Below, piece after piece: positions 22,602 to 33,598 of a stretch of DNA of 43,117 nucleotides. A program made the translations under genes and the position numbers. The DNA lies in contig JADHZB010000481.1 of NCBI GenBank assembly GCA_015657535.1, forward strand, positions 1 through 43,117, in the 5' to 3' direction. Under the pieces are notes generated by a model that did no database searches, was not told the DNA's origin, and worked only from the letters and a program-made list of their open reading frames with translations. Position 1 is the stretch's first letter, and every line of letters starts with the position of its first letter. Source of the DNA: Nephromyces sp. MM_2019 (taxonomy: Eukaryota; Apicomplexa; Aconoidasida; Nephromycida).

Positions 22602-25600
22602 ATGACATCACGGAATAAAAGGTGTTGGAGTAGTTTAGAATACACAGATTTTACTGAAAAATCAAAAGAGAAATACAACTCTACTAATTTAATAAAGTAT
22701 TTCACAAGCTGTCATATAGCAAAATTCCTTGAGTACGTCGATTCTATAGCTAAGGGAAAGATTGAAATTTTCAAAATTTTCCTGGATGTATCAGACTTGT
22801 AAGACTTAATAGAAAAATAAGACTAAACATTTCAAGTCATCTCAACAACAAAGGCTAGATAAGCATCCCGAATTAGGAAAGCTAGCCTGTGAGTCTTTTC
22901 AATTTTTTGAGGAGGAATGTAGTAAAGCAGTACTTGAAATCTTTAATAAAATTGAACTAACAATTGTGAGTTTTGGTAAAAAATTTGTATACCTATACTT
23001 TATTTCCTTAGAGTCAGGGGACTAATTTCAGTGGAAATGGATCATCCTTCTTAAAGCCTATAAAGGTAAAATGAAACCAAATTAGGCAATATAAAAATGT
23101 AAGTAAAATTTATTTAGGAAAATATCAAGATAATACCAGTTGCTGTCCCTAACAAAGTATGAAGCTAAATTTATTATCGAATGAGATTGTATTCCTTTCA
23201 ATAAAGTTTAACATTGGTATTAAAGATCAGCACTTAAACATTACTTATAGGAATCACGGCTCGCTCATCCAAATTGAAGGTTTTGTGCTCAATACATGAT
23301 GGATAGAAAAATTGAAAGAGCTCAACTATGTTTATATAGGGATAAAAGTTATTGAGATTGATAGCACAATTGGATACTTGAAAGGTTGGCAGTGCATATT
23401 TTTAAGTTGTTAGCAACTGTTTTCAATTGCCTAAACAGATAAGCCACTGGAAGACTTTTTGTTCAAGGGTTTCTCACCAATTAAAAATAATTGTGAATTT
23501 TTTAAGCCTGTAGAAACCAAGTAATTTTGTTTTCATGACGATTTAAAAGATGCATTAATGAAAATCAGCCCATCATTTAATAGGAAGTACGGAGCAGAAT
23601 TTCTTAAATTGTCCCAAAATACAGCAGTGAGATCAATACGTGTTTTAGTTCCAAGTAGAACAAGAGGTAGATTTATCGCTCAAGAACTCACAAGTTGATG
23701 TGATTTTTACAAAAGGATTTAAAAGGGAGCCCAAAACTCTTTGGATTCAAGGTTAAATAAGTAATAAGCCGAAATTATTTTTCTAAATATATTTCCCAGG
23801 AGAGTTGGCAGAAAACTTACCAAGCTTTTGCCATGAGGGTGCTCTTCTCAATATAACTGTGTGTCTATGCTATCAGCAAGTAACTTATAAATTTTTGTCT
23901 GATTCAGATAGCCTTTTATCAAACTATTAAAGAAGGTATTAAAATCCTATAGAGTTTCACCAATCGAATCTATGTTATGCTTGTCTATGGAGCTAGCGGT
24001 TAGGATTACTATTTTAAGTTCTAATTTTTTCAAAGAAATATTTCAGAATAATTATTATGCTTGTGAAATTCGAGCGTCATTGAACAAATCCCAAAAGTTC
24101 ATGTCGTTTGATGGTGAGTGCTTAACTTAATTCAATATATTTATTATGAAATAATCTCTAAACTTATTAAAAACGCGAAGCGAATTCAAGACCACTGTAT
24201 ATAAAACTCAATTCCATAAAAAATTTGAGTTTTATACATCGAAAAATTCACTCTCAGAGCCTAGTTAAATACTTTAACTTCAAATCAAAATTGGATAAGC
24301 TAGCCTTCACATTAGCAATATCAAGTATCAAATGTAAAGACAAAAACCTCAGCCAACACCTTATTGGTAAATGCTAACAATAAACTTTTTACATAAATTC
24401 ATTATGTACCTAAAGACGCTATTGACTTTACTAGTTTTGCTGCAGTCACTGAGGGGATGTGGCAACAAAATTCCCAAAACAGTGTTCAAAGCACTGCAAA
24501 TAGTGACTATCAGAACTCCCTGAATTTTCTGGGTAAGGATATTAAAGCAATAGTTTAAAATTCGATTGCTGAAAAGGAATAACAAATCATTTAGATTTTA
24601 ATCTTAACAGTATAAAAGTACACCTCAACTGTGCTTTGATTCTCACTGACGAACTTTTAACTTGGAATGTTTTTGAGGTTCATTTAAATGAATTGAATAT
24701 ATCATATATAAAGCTTCTAAAAGGCATTATTCAATGGAAAAAAACAACTTATTGGTACAAGTATCCAATTTGGCTTGCAGAATATAGATGATGCGGGTAA
24801 TAAAATTAGATATAAAAATTTAATTAGGGCTAAAAGCTTTTGTAGTTGAATTTGCAGCTTTAAACTTGAACAGATGCCGAAAAAAAGAGCTCAAAATCCT
24901 TAGATCACTACTCAGACGTAACAACCTTGGTAAGTTGCATTCGAATAGTAAAGCTTTTTTTTAAAGACTGCTAAAGCAGATAAAAAATGCACTCGATTTA
25001 TAGGTCCAACATGGGGTTACTTTGTAAAGGATAATCAGACTAATAATCACTACAACGTATGCAAAATCTTATAACTCCTAAATACTATAACAAAACAAAC
25101 ACAGGCAAATATCTTGGAAGAATTTGACTTTTCTTTTGATATTAATATAAAGTTCGAATTTAATTCATATTTATAGTGTTGAAATCGAATTTTGGAATAG
25201 TGAAAACAACAGAGATGAACTGATTAGTGATATTATTTATAATGATCACCTGTTAGAAGTTGAGAATGAAATGAAGGAAAACATTAATGAAGATCAGCTC
25301 AGAGATTCGGAGTCGTATTTTAAAGAGATAAAATATCAAAATAATATTTTGGAGAATTTACTTTCACAGCAAGATCATAGGTGCATAAATTTTTTACTTG
25401 CATCGATAAATAAGATCAATTTTGTATTAACTTCAGTGATCTGGCTAAAAATATCTTAAAGCTTTTGGTTTCATCTTGCAAAATGTCAAGAGCTAAAATC
25501 GCTTCAGTTTTAAAGATTTGCAAACTCGCCGAGATTGTTGCCATTTTAAGAGGTATCTAAAACAGATATTTACATCCGATGGTATTATGTTATTAGTATA

Positions 25601-25867
25601 GGGATGTTCAAAACCGACTGTTATGACTTATTAATTGCTTTGGGGTGAGTGAGTATAAAATACGGATTTATAGTTAAAATGCTGTTTAGGTGCACTAAGG
25701 AACATAAATCTAATCATCTAAATATAAATATAGATTATGAGGGGTTTTGCGAAACATTAGAATCTGGTTCAGAAGAAAAAATGATTAAATTTATCGAGAG
25801 GTTCGAGGAAGAACTTATTAGAATTAAAGAAAGAATTGTTTCGATAAGAATTTGTAATGTAAAGTAA
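22602..25867 (+). CDS. Divergent MCM-family protein with eroded ATPase motifs
   Basis: Twenty-two exons join in phase: 22602-22787, 22837-22965, 23012-23065, 23118-23156, 23207-23279, 23307-23384, 23439-23520, 23569-23626, 23649-23751, 23800-23879, 23936-24113, 24181-24366, 24416-24532, 24595-24677, 24724-24796, 24837-24929, 25004-25056, 25105-25151, 25177-25380, 25437-25552, 25602-25644, 25690-25867; 750 residues, normal for an MCM. Resemblance: ELAENLPSF with LLNITV (MCM OB-fold strands); ALILTDE at about 468 (compare GALVLAD); PTWGYF then NILEEFDFSFDI at 557-568 (compare NPxxGRYD and LLSRFDLIF); and a C-terminal helical part with KMSRAKIASVLKICKLAEIV (compare TPRQLESLIRLSEA). The Walker A position seems to read SIKCKDKN (compare GDPGTAKS), there is no DE-type Walker B, and SRFD is EEFD, so the arginine finger is lost. 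It would not hydrolyse ATP alone. The MCM assignment rests on short motif matches in order; which subfamily it came from is unknown. Confidence 0.5.
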
Positions 25868-26026
25868 TAACACTTCAAAGTTGCAATAACTTAGTTCTAA
25901 ATACGAAAATTATAATGATTTATTGGGAATTTGCAAAAACACAAAAATTGAAAAATATCTCCGATTATAGAATTCTTTAAACTATTGATAAATAAAACTT
26001 TAAAATTTGAACAAGATAATCAAAAA

Positions 26027-26941
26027 TTATTTAACGAGGTATTTCTTCATTTCGTCATAAAAGACCAACACAAGAGCTGAGCCAGATCCTCTGAGAACGT
26101 TTGCCCAAGCACCCTTGAAGAAACCTCTTGGGCCTTCGTGTTGAAAGATCTTCTTCCAAGTGTCAAGTGTGCCATTATAAGTGATTTCAGCTTCACCCTT
26201 CTTTCTTCCAGCCATCATCATTTGTCGTCTTCTTACAGTGTCAAGAGGGTATGCAACTAATCCTGCAAAATTTGTTACAACTTGAGCAATCATCCAAACA
26301 CCAAAAATGTTCTGATTCTTGGGATCTGGAAAAACTACGGCCTTTATGGAGTCAAATGCCCCAAAATATACTCCTCTGTAGGCAATAATTCCCTGGACAG
26401 ATGAGTTAAATCCTTGATAGAGAGAAAAGAACCCAGTTCTTGAGTAAATCTTTTTAAAACAGTCAACAAGTCCATTAAATTCACGGTTGCCCCCCTTTCC
26501 AACATCAGAAGCTAAACGAGTACGAGCAAAATCCAAAGGATATACGATCAAAAGGGATGAAGCACCAGCTAAGCCGCCTGATGCTAAATTAGCAGCGAAA
26601 AATTTGCCAAATTCAGTATTCTTGTTGTATTTTGGAAACATTTGTTTGAAAGTATCCTTGAAAGCAAAATTGAAAGCTTGGGTAGGGAAGTATCTAACTA
26701 CATTTGCAAAGTTTCCTCTCCATAAAGATACGAATCCTTGTTCCTTAGTTACACGAGAAAAGCAATCTACAACACCCTTGTAACGAGGTATCTCACCACT
26801 CTTAATTTCAGGAATTGCATCCTGAGTTTGTATCAACATTTTAACTCGTTCAATTGGAGCAATTGCAGTCTTCGAAACAGCTGCAGAAACTCCACCAAGG
26901 GCGAAGTCTAGGAAAAAGTTGGATTTGAATGCGTCTCCCAT
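26027..26941 (-). CDS. ANT: Mitochondrial ADP/ATP translocase
   Basis: Inner-membrane carrier exchanging cytosolic ADP for matrix ATP. Single exon, 304 residues, normal length. Three repeats each carry the carrier signature: [18 protein letters not shown] and PLDTVRRR. The second half of repeat signatures and the run [12 protein letters not shown] are strongly conserved among ADP/ATP carriers. The diagnostic RRRMMM hexapeptide reads RRRQMM here ([14 protein letters not shown]). No introns, unlike nearly all neighbours. Stop codon is 160 bases from the convergent MCM-like gene. Confidence 0.97.
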   Translation of the reverse strand: MGDAFKSNFFLDFALGGVSAAVSKTAIAPIERVKMLIQTQDAIPEIKSGEIPRYKGVVDCFSRVTKEQGFVSLWRGNFANVVRYFPTQAFNFAFKDTFKQMFPKYNKNTEFGKFFAANLASGGLAGASSLLIVYPLDFARTRLASDVGKGGNREFNGLVDCFKKIYSRTGFFSLYQGFNSSVQGIIAYRGVYFGAFDSIKAVVFPDPKNQNIFGVWMIAQVVTNFAGLVAYPLDTVRRRQMMMAGRKKGEAEITYNGTLDTWKKIFQHEGPRGFFKGAWANVLRGSGSALVLVFYDEMKKYLVK

Positions 26942-28203
26942 TTTGATTTATGATAAGAAAAACAATAAAAATAAATCTAAAGAAAAAATGACAAACAGAA
27001 GACTATTTTAAGAGGTATACTCAAAGAAGTTTAGATACAAAAAATAAATTCATTTGTTAATTTATTCACTGAAAAGAAAAACTTATCTGTTCTTAATTTG
27101 GTAGAAAGAAAACAAACCTATATTAAGCAAGTCATAAAAGCAAGAAAAAATAGATAATTAAGCCACAAATCAATATGTACTGTACTCCCTGAGATAGTGA
27201 GTAGCTGTTAGAAACACTACAGCTAACTATTTAATTTAGCACGTAACAAAGTGTACTAAACTCATAAGATTAATTAAGCTTTACAAGGTTGGGTGTTATG
27301 ATAATTTTATGCAATGCTACAGTCAGTTAATCCTAAACTATGTCAAGCACTTGTGAGTTTAAATTCGGAGCTTGCTTTTTTATAACTTCATTTTAGTTCT
27401 ACATCTAATACACATTTATCTTTCCTATTATTTTACTCGTGAAATATAAAAGATGGTTATATAACAATTGGAGGCTCCTAATCTAGCTCAAAACAACCTC
27501 AATTAAAAACGTAACTTTATTTCCAAATCATGTTGAAATAAACTCACATAATACATTGTTATAGACAGAAAATTGATTTTAGAAAATATTTCATGAACGA
27601 AAAATTCAACCAAAAAAGATTATTAAAACTTAAATATTTTAACAAGAGCTAATTCATCAAATCCTACTCCTTGCTTAATATAGGAATAATAAATTAATAC
27701 TTGTTTTGTTATCAAACCAAATAAATAACATATATTATCAAAATCTATCTTAAATTAAAGCTTGAGAATAAAAATTTTTCAAAATCTTTATTACCAAAAT
27801 GTATAGCATAATCGATATATATTATAAAACATAAGGATACCTAATTATTTAAAATTGATATTAACGATCTGGTCAGCAAGCTTTGAAACTACCAAGTTTT
27901 AAGATTTTTAACAAAATCATATATATTATCAAATAGTTTATCTCTTCATATTACCAATATATATATAGTTCATTGATAGAAGCTTTTCTCTAATTCATAA
28001 GAATTAAGTGAGTCGAATAATTTGAGCTTATAATACAAATTGAAGTAGTGGAATTGTGTAAGTTTTAGTTGTTACTTTGAATAGAATAGCTTTAGGTATA
28101 ACATTTACAACAGTGTTGTTATTTTACTAGTGAACTGTCGTTATGATAGGTCATACACAGATGTATTTCAATTGCAAACTCTCAATATTATTTAAACTCG
28201 AAC
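26942..28203. other. Long AT-rich intergenic region
   Basis: About 1.26 kb between the ADP/ATP translocase start and the stop of the IGPS-like gene, both minus strand. No open frame of note, no tandem repeat beyond short TA runs. It probably contains the translocase promoter and 5' UTR, possibly with a UTR intron. Confidence 0.5.
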
Positions 28204-30357
28204 TTATTGTTCAGAAATTTCTTGGTCAAGCAAGCTTTCTATTGCTTTATCTATGTCAAAATTTTTATCTTTAATTCCAATTCCTTCATCGGATGATAGC
28301 TCATCTACTTCTTTCAAAAGTTGTTGGAATGCAGATTCGAGGAAGTTGGTATCATTTAATTTATTTAAAATATTTTTATTCTCATTTTCCCTTGGGGTAA
28401 AAGAACTGTTATGCTCTACAAAATATGGAGCTGGTAAATAATTTTTAGTCATATAAGTTATTTTGATAGCATACCTATGGAATGTCTGGTGTTCTGTGAA
28501 TTATTAGTATTCAAATCATATAACTGATTAGAAATATTAGATAATGAATTCAATTCATTTCCTTTTACTTTAAGTTGCCTTGCAAGATCATTATTCCATG
28601 AACCTCCCGATTCGTTGTATTCAATGAATGCCTTGTTATTAATTGGTTTTAATTTAACTTTCTTAATAACATCAAAAAGATCATCCTGCAAAATTAATTT
28701 TAAATTGATTACCAAATTAGATATTTGACTTAGAGTAGCTTTTTTATATGAGCTTGATTGTTATTTTAGGTCAAAGTCTTATTCTTAAAAAATCGATATC
28801 AAGCTTACATCTCTAAGTTTTCTACCAAGACAAACTCCATCGAACCCTGCGCTTGTTAGTTCTTGGATCTACAGATCATTTAAAGTTGAAAAATGCTTAA
28901 AAGTCTTTCAAGTACTTTAAAACTTACTTGCTCATAGGTTTTTATTCCACCTGTAGCGATTGTTATAGTCTCTGGAGGGAGTATTTTCTTGATGTCCAAG
29001 GCTTGATGAGGTTTAAGGCGACCTTCAATTCTGTCCCATTGATTTATCTATAAAATCATATTAAATAAATCGGACTTTTGTTGTGCAGGAATACATACGA
29101 ATTTAGTATCGTTTTCTTCATGGATATTTATTGAAATATATGTTTTGTAAGTAGCTTGAAAACCCCTTCTTATTAGTTTTATAGTCAAATTTTCCCTAGC
29201 TTTTTTGGAGTGGAAAATTTAGTGAAAGTGAAATATTTTAGATTTATATACCATTATGATTGTAGCACCAATATTGAGAGCATATTCTGCCTCCTTAAAA
29301 GTATGAACCTCTACAATAGCCTCTGTTCCCATTACCATACAGCTGGCTAAAAGTGATTCAAGATCAGATCCAACAATCATGCTATTAAGAATTATACCAT
29401 CAGCCTTGTTTTCGATGGCAAGTGCTATCTAGGAAAATAAGAAGTAGTAACTTTGTTATGAAGTTATTAGGTTAGGAGTACCTGTATTGGGTGAATTATT
29501 AAGTCTTTCATTATAACCGCAGGTCTCTCTGTTCGGGGAAACTTTCTCATGTGTGTTGTAACTTTTAGGAGGTCATCGATATCACCATCCCAGTTTTGGC
29601 GATCGGTGTTTACCATAATGATGTCGAATCCTGAATTCAAAAATTTCTCAATGATTTTAACTTGTTTTAGTTTTTTGACAGTAGAGAGAATTTACTATAT
29701 ACATTTGTCAATTTTCAAAGTTAATTTATTTGTTAAAATCCACCATTTTGCGAATTCGTATTTTAAGGAATTTTCAAACCTGCTTGGAACATATTTTCAG
29801 CTACGACTTCGGCGCTACGATAGTCTAAGATTTTTCTAAATCGTGGGTCTCTATTTGTTGGAGATTTCCTCTTCATGTCAGCTATAAAAGATATTGAAGC
29901 TGTATCAGGGTCTAGCCTCAAACTTTCACTCAGTTTAGAATTCATAGTGTGCTGCATATATGACATTCTTGCCTATATTAAGCAGAAGTTATACACTAAG
30001 CGATGTATATTTCATTCAGTTGGGGTTCGTCTAAATCGATTTAGTCATTTTCCTATTTCATTTTGAGATTTTATTAAACTTATTTCCAACCTGTAATTGG
30101 TCTTCTGGTTGGCTATGCTCTTTAATTAGATGCTCCACTTCAGACTTTTTATTCTCAATCATTCTGGCGAGGGAGTCCCAGGAGTTTTGTGGCATACGAT
30201 TATCACTAAGTGAAAAAAGTTTGCGTTGGAGTTGAGATTTAGACAACTCTGTAGCTCTTGGAAGATAGAACATGTGGCAAAGCTCAGAAGCTAGAAAATT
30301 CAGCCAAAGGTATATTGCTATAACATATAACAAAGATTTTAGAAGATGCATCATCAT
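28204..30357 (-). CDS. Indole-3-glycerol-phosphate-synthase-like protein with signal peptide and C-terminal extension
   Basis: Eight exons: 30357-30091, 29972-29780, 29630-29482, 29428-29252, 29047-28928, 28868-28809, 28685-28475, 28430-28204; all in phase; 467 residues. Starts at the first of three ATGs after a TTTGCAG acceptor, giving a hydrophobic leader (LLYVIAIYLWLNFLA), so it enters the secretory route or possibly the apicoplast. Residues about 70-325 follow the TrpC/IGPS barrel: helix with KSEVEHLIKEH, ISFIADMKRKSPT (121-127; IGPS has AExKxxSPS), VIMKDLIIHPIQ (Lys195), AIVEVHTFKEAEYAL (Glu243), MINQWDR (Asn264), ATGGIKTYE and DGVCLGRKL. The strand that carries Glu-Ser in true IGPS (ESGI) is ATGGI (293-297), and the first catalytic Glu is Asp121. 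The last 145 or so residues are an Asn/Asp/Glu-rich extension with no recognised domain. Whether it makes indole-glycerol phosphate is doubtful. Confidence 0.78.
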
Positions 30358-30794
30358 CCTGCAAACGATTACAAGAGTTAAAGAAAAGCATATCGATTCG
30401 AAGGGAATCAAATAGTATAACTTTATTTGATTTGAGCCTTTATTTTTAGTCTTTTTTTCCCAGTTGGCATTTTACAGCGTTAAAATGAATTTTATAATTG
30501 TATTTAGTTATGTAAAACAATGCTAACTGCTATGGTTTTCTTGCTTATAAACTATTTTACATTTAAGAATTTTTTCACATTCAAAACACTTTGTTCAATG
30601 TAAAATTCTATAACTAATGAAAATCAGTGAGATTTATAAGTATCTAATAAATTCCAAACTATTTCAATTGCTTCTTGAGAATAAACAATTCACTAAAAGT
30701 TCATATCATCTTTTGTTGGAGCTCAAAATAATAAATTGTCGGGCTTCAACCTGAAATAAAACGATTAATGTTCACAACTCATAGCTTATTTATT
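30358..30794. other. Intergenic spacer
   Basis: Short AT-rich spacer between two minus-strand genes. It contains a probable 5' UTR acceptor (TTTGCAG) two bases before the IGPS-like ATG cluster; otherwise nothing is seen. Confidence 0.45.
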
Positions 30795-32747
30795 TTAGCT
30801 TAACATAGGCAAGCCTGCAGGTCTTTTACTTTCAGGGCTACCATCTTTACTAGTATTAGTATATGAATCTTGGTAATTTGTTTTCCATCTGATTTGATAA
30901 GTCTCCCACCTATGAAATATAATAGTGTTTACATTTTTAAATTAGAAATCTCTCGAGATTTGAAACCACTAGCATTATAAAACTTCAAAATATATAGGGG
31001 ATACATAGATTTATTTAGTAATTAATATTATTCGCTACTCTAAAGCACTCAGATTAAATTTTAATCAAACTGGCTTAAAATAAGATCTCTCGTTCTTATA
31101 ATAATTTAAACTTGCTTAGTAAAAATTGACAATTCTAAATTTTTTTTACACATGCTCCCATTTTACCAATTTGATTATTTGCTTTTAAAATTTTAATTTG
31201 AATTAAGTCTTTATATACTTGGTTAGTTACCTGCTCAAGTCAAAGGGCTCAGCTTTTTTCTTTTGTTCTGGAAATACTGTACTCATGCTTGTGCTGTGAA
31301 TTTAAATAACAAAAGAGATAGATTATGTGAACTTAGCCTCATTATTGAGATAGCCAACTACCTATCTAATATATTTTGAACCAATTGTCTTAAAGATTTT
31401 GGTTGGTTTTTGTGCACAGTTTCGCTTTCTTCTAAGCCTAATGAGCTGCATACAAAAGCTTAAAATAGCCTAGGCTTTTTTGAAACAGAATACTAGACTT
31501 CCTAACACAAGAGATTCTCCCGAATTCAAATCAACAAAATTAGAATTTCTTGACTTTTCAACAACTTTTGATTCATATATGAGCTCATAAACTCTATAAA
31601 AATTGAATTAATTAGCTTTTTGCTTAAATAACTAATTAGTGAAGTCATCTAAAAATTACTAGTAAGACAATTCACCTTGTAATTGCATTATACATTTTAA
31701 TTTTCGTTTCATAATCTTTTGTTTTTTTAATCCAATCTTCAAATCTGAAGAGTAAGCTAGATTTGATTATGCTTATTTTTATAAAAAACTCAGAACTTTA
31801 GAATCCTCTAAATATCTTGTAATGATTTTAAAATTCACATGGCACTTTTTAGTAATAAATTTATCTATTATCTGAGCACAACTTACTTGTTAAATAGTTT
31901 TGGCATCATAATCTCTTTAAAAAACTTCTGCTCAAGTTTAAAAACAATTCCAAAGCACTAGCAGAAAATTAAATAATTAAACATTAACTTACAATATTTT
32001 CCAGTTTTCCTAAAAGATCAATATTCTTATTATAGCGTGTTTGCTCTGTTTAAATAATAGTTTGACTATTAAAGCTAATGAGAAATTCACCACACTTAAC
32101 AAAGTTTTAGAATATCAAGTTTCAGGCATAAGTAATAAGCTATATAGTAACTAGGGGATTATAAAGAAAATTTCGCTTCAGTATTTAAATACGATTTTAT
32201 TCTAAAGATAATTTTTTAACTTTTTCGATTATACACTTGTCTTTTCTTTTCTCGCTCAGCCTATTAAAAAATTCATCAATCAACCCATTCACAGTTGAAT
32301 TCATTGTATTTTAAAACCTTCATTCGTAAATTATGAGCTAGTTAGGTTTAGTTTTCACATTATAAAATCATAGAGGTGTGGACTCATGTTATAATACTTT
32401 CTTTTGTTAGAAATAAATCACTAAATTGAATCTTACTAACTTGAGTTTCAGAAATTTTGATATAGGCAAGTGTTTCGTTTTTTAAGGTTTCAAATCTTAG
32501 TAAGTTTGTCTTTTGACTCTCAGATAGTTTTCCAAGGCATTTTTCGATAATGTCTAAAATACAAAATCAATTCCGTGTTTTGAGATCATAAATGTGTGTT
32601 TTAGGTTAAAAATATTATGTATTTTCATAAAAATTGCAATTATAACATCCACTTGACAAATTCTATACTACATATCCTAAGTTAAGTGTGATGGGTTCAA
32701 AATATTTAGAAATACACACTCAAGTTTGTACTACCAGATTTAGTCAT
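30795..32747 (-). CDS. Conserved-looking charged, helical protein, function unknown
   Basis: Ten exons, all phase-consistent: 32747-32735, 32553-32441, 32260-32221, 32045-31993, 31957-31887, 31744-31676, 31593-31507, 31445-31362, 31293-31231, 30909-30795; 235 residues. The first half is strongly charged and likely coiled-coil (LGKLSESQKTNLLRFETLKN, then AEREKKRQVYNRK, then FEDWIKKTKDYETKIKMYN). The second half is Ser/Asn/Lys-rich and ends RPAGLPMLS. No signal peptide, no enzyme motif. It could be a structural component such as a kinetochore or complex-assembly coiled coil, but I cannot name it. The 13-base first exon (MTKS plus one base) is the weakest point; the other nine junctions support a single gene. 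Some of the introns contain misleading ATG starts, for example near 32305. Confidence 0.62.
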
Positions 32748-33598
32748 AGCTTTTCAATTCTATTATCTTACTTAATAACTAACTACATATTCCTTTAAAT
32801 TTTAGATTTGATTTTAATACGTACAAAAATAACGTGGCTTAAGAGTGAGCTCCAATACTCGCTTGCACTCTGTATCTAAGAAGTTGAGATTTAGCCAAAT
32901 CATCTTATATCTATTTATGTGTGATACAGCAGAGGCAGATATGAAAACGAATTCCTTTTTGATTATATTGTAATGTGTTATCGAAATCAAAGAGATTTAT
33001 GATTTTTTAAGAGCCTAATTTTTCCAGATATAATTAGATCAATAAATGTTAATAATTAGAACTAGAGCTGTTAAGATCAATTTTACATTTCTAAAAGATC
33101 TTCATAATATGAATAAGCTCTTGAATAAATTAGGTATTAAAGTTGTTTTGTGACAGTTGTGAGTGTATAGATATCAATTCAGCAAATTTAAATAGCTTAT
33201 ATTATTAAATTTAGTCATATGTCAATTAGAGAACTCAGAAATAACAAATATCTTAGAACTTTGTTGATATTATATTAGTGGAAGGTGAATTAAATGTTAC
33301 GTTTGATAAATGATGCTTGTTGAAAAATTTATAAAAGACAGAAGTGATATTTAAGAATATAATTTATGGTAAATAGCTTAAGTAAAGTGTTTCGATGATT
33401 CTTATAGTATGTGGAAAAAGAGCTAAACAAACGTAATCAATCAAGGGATTTTTTAGAGAGTCTTGGAAAGATGTTACAGAAAAAACACTGTTTAACTAGA
33501 CCTTAATTGTCTTAGAACAAGGAGCAAAGTTTTCTATTTAGATCAACAGAGCCAGTAAGACCGATGGGCTGCTTATGAAAAGATTATAATGGTTTACG
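32748..33598. other. Intergenic spacer
   Basis: 851 bases, AT-rich, between two minus-strand genes. No open frame or repeat that I can support. Confidence 0.5.

Noticed and set aside
22602..25867. Initial view of this stretch as a pseudogene with many stops and frameshifts
   Set aside because: Removing short GT-AG introns gives 22 exons with consistent phase at all junctions, which chance decay would not preserve.
26487..26783. Plus-strand open frame opposite the ADP/ATP translocase
   Set aside because: Antisense shadow of a strongly conserved carrier gene.
32218..32305. ATG-started frame beginning MNSTVNGLIDEF as the start of the 235-residue gene
   Set aside because: It ends without a donor in usable phase; the alternative acceptor at 32261 in another frame joins upstream and downstream exons cleanly.
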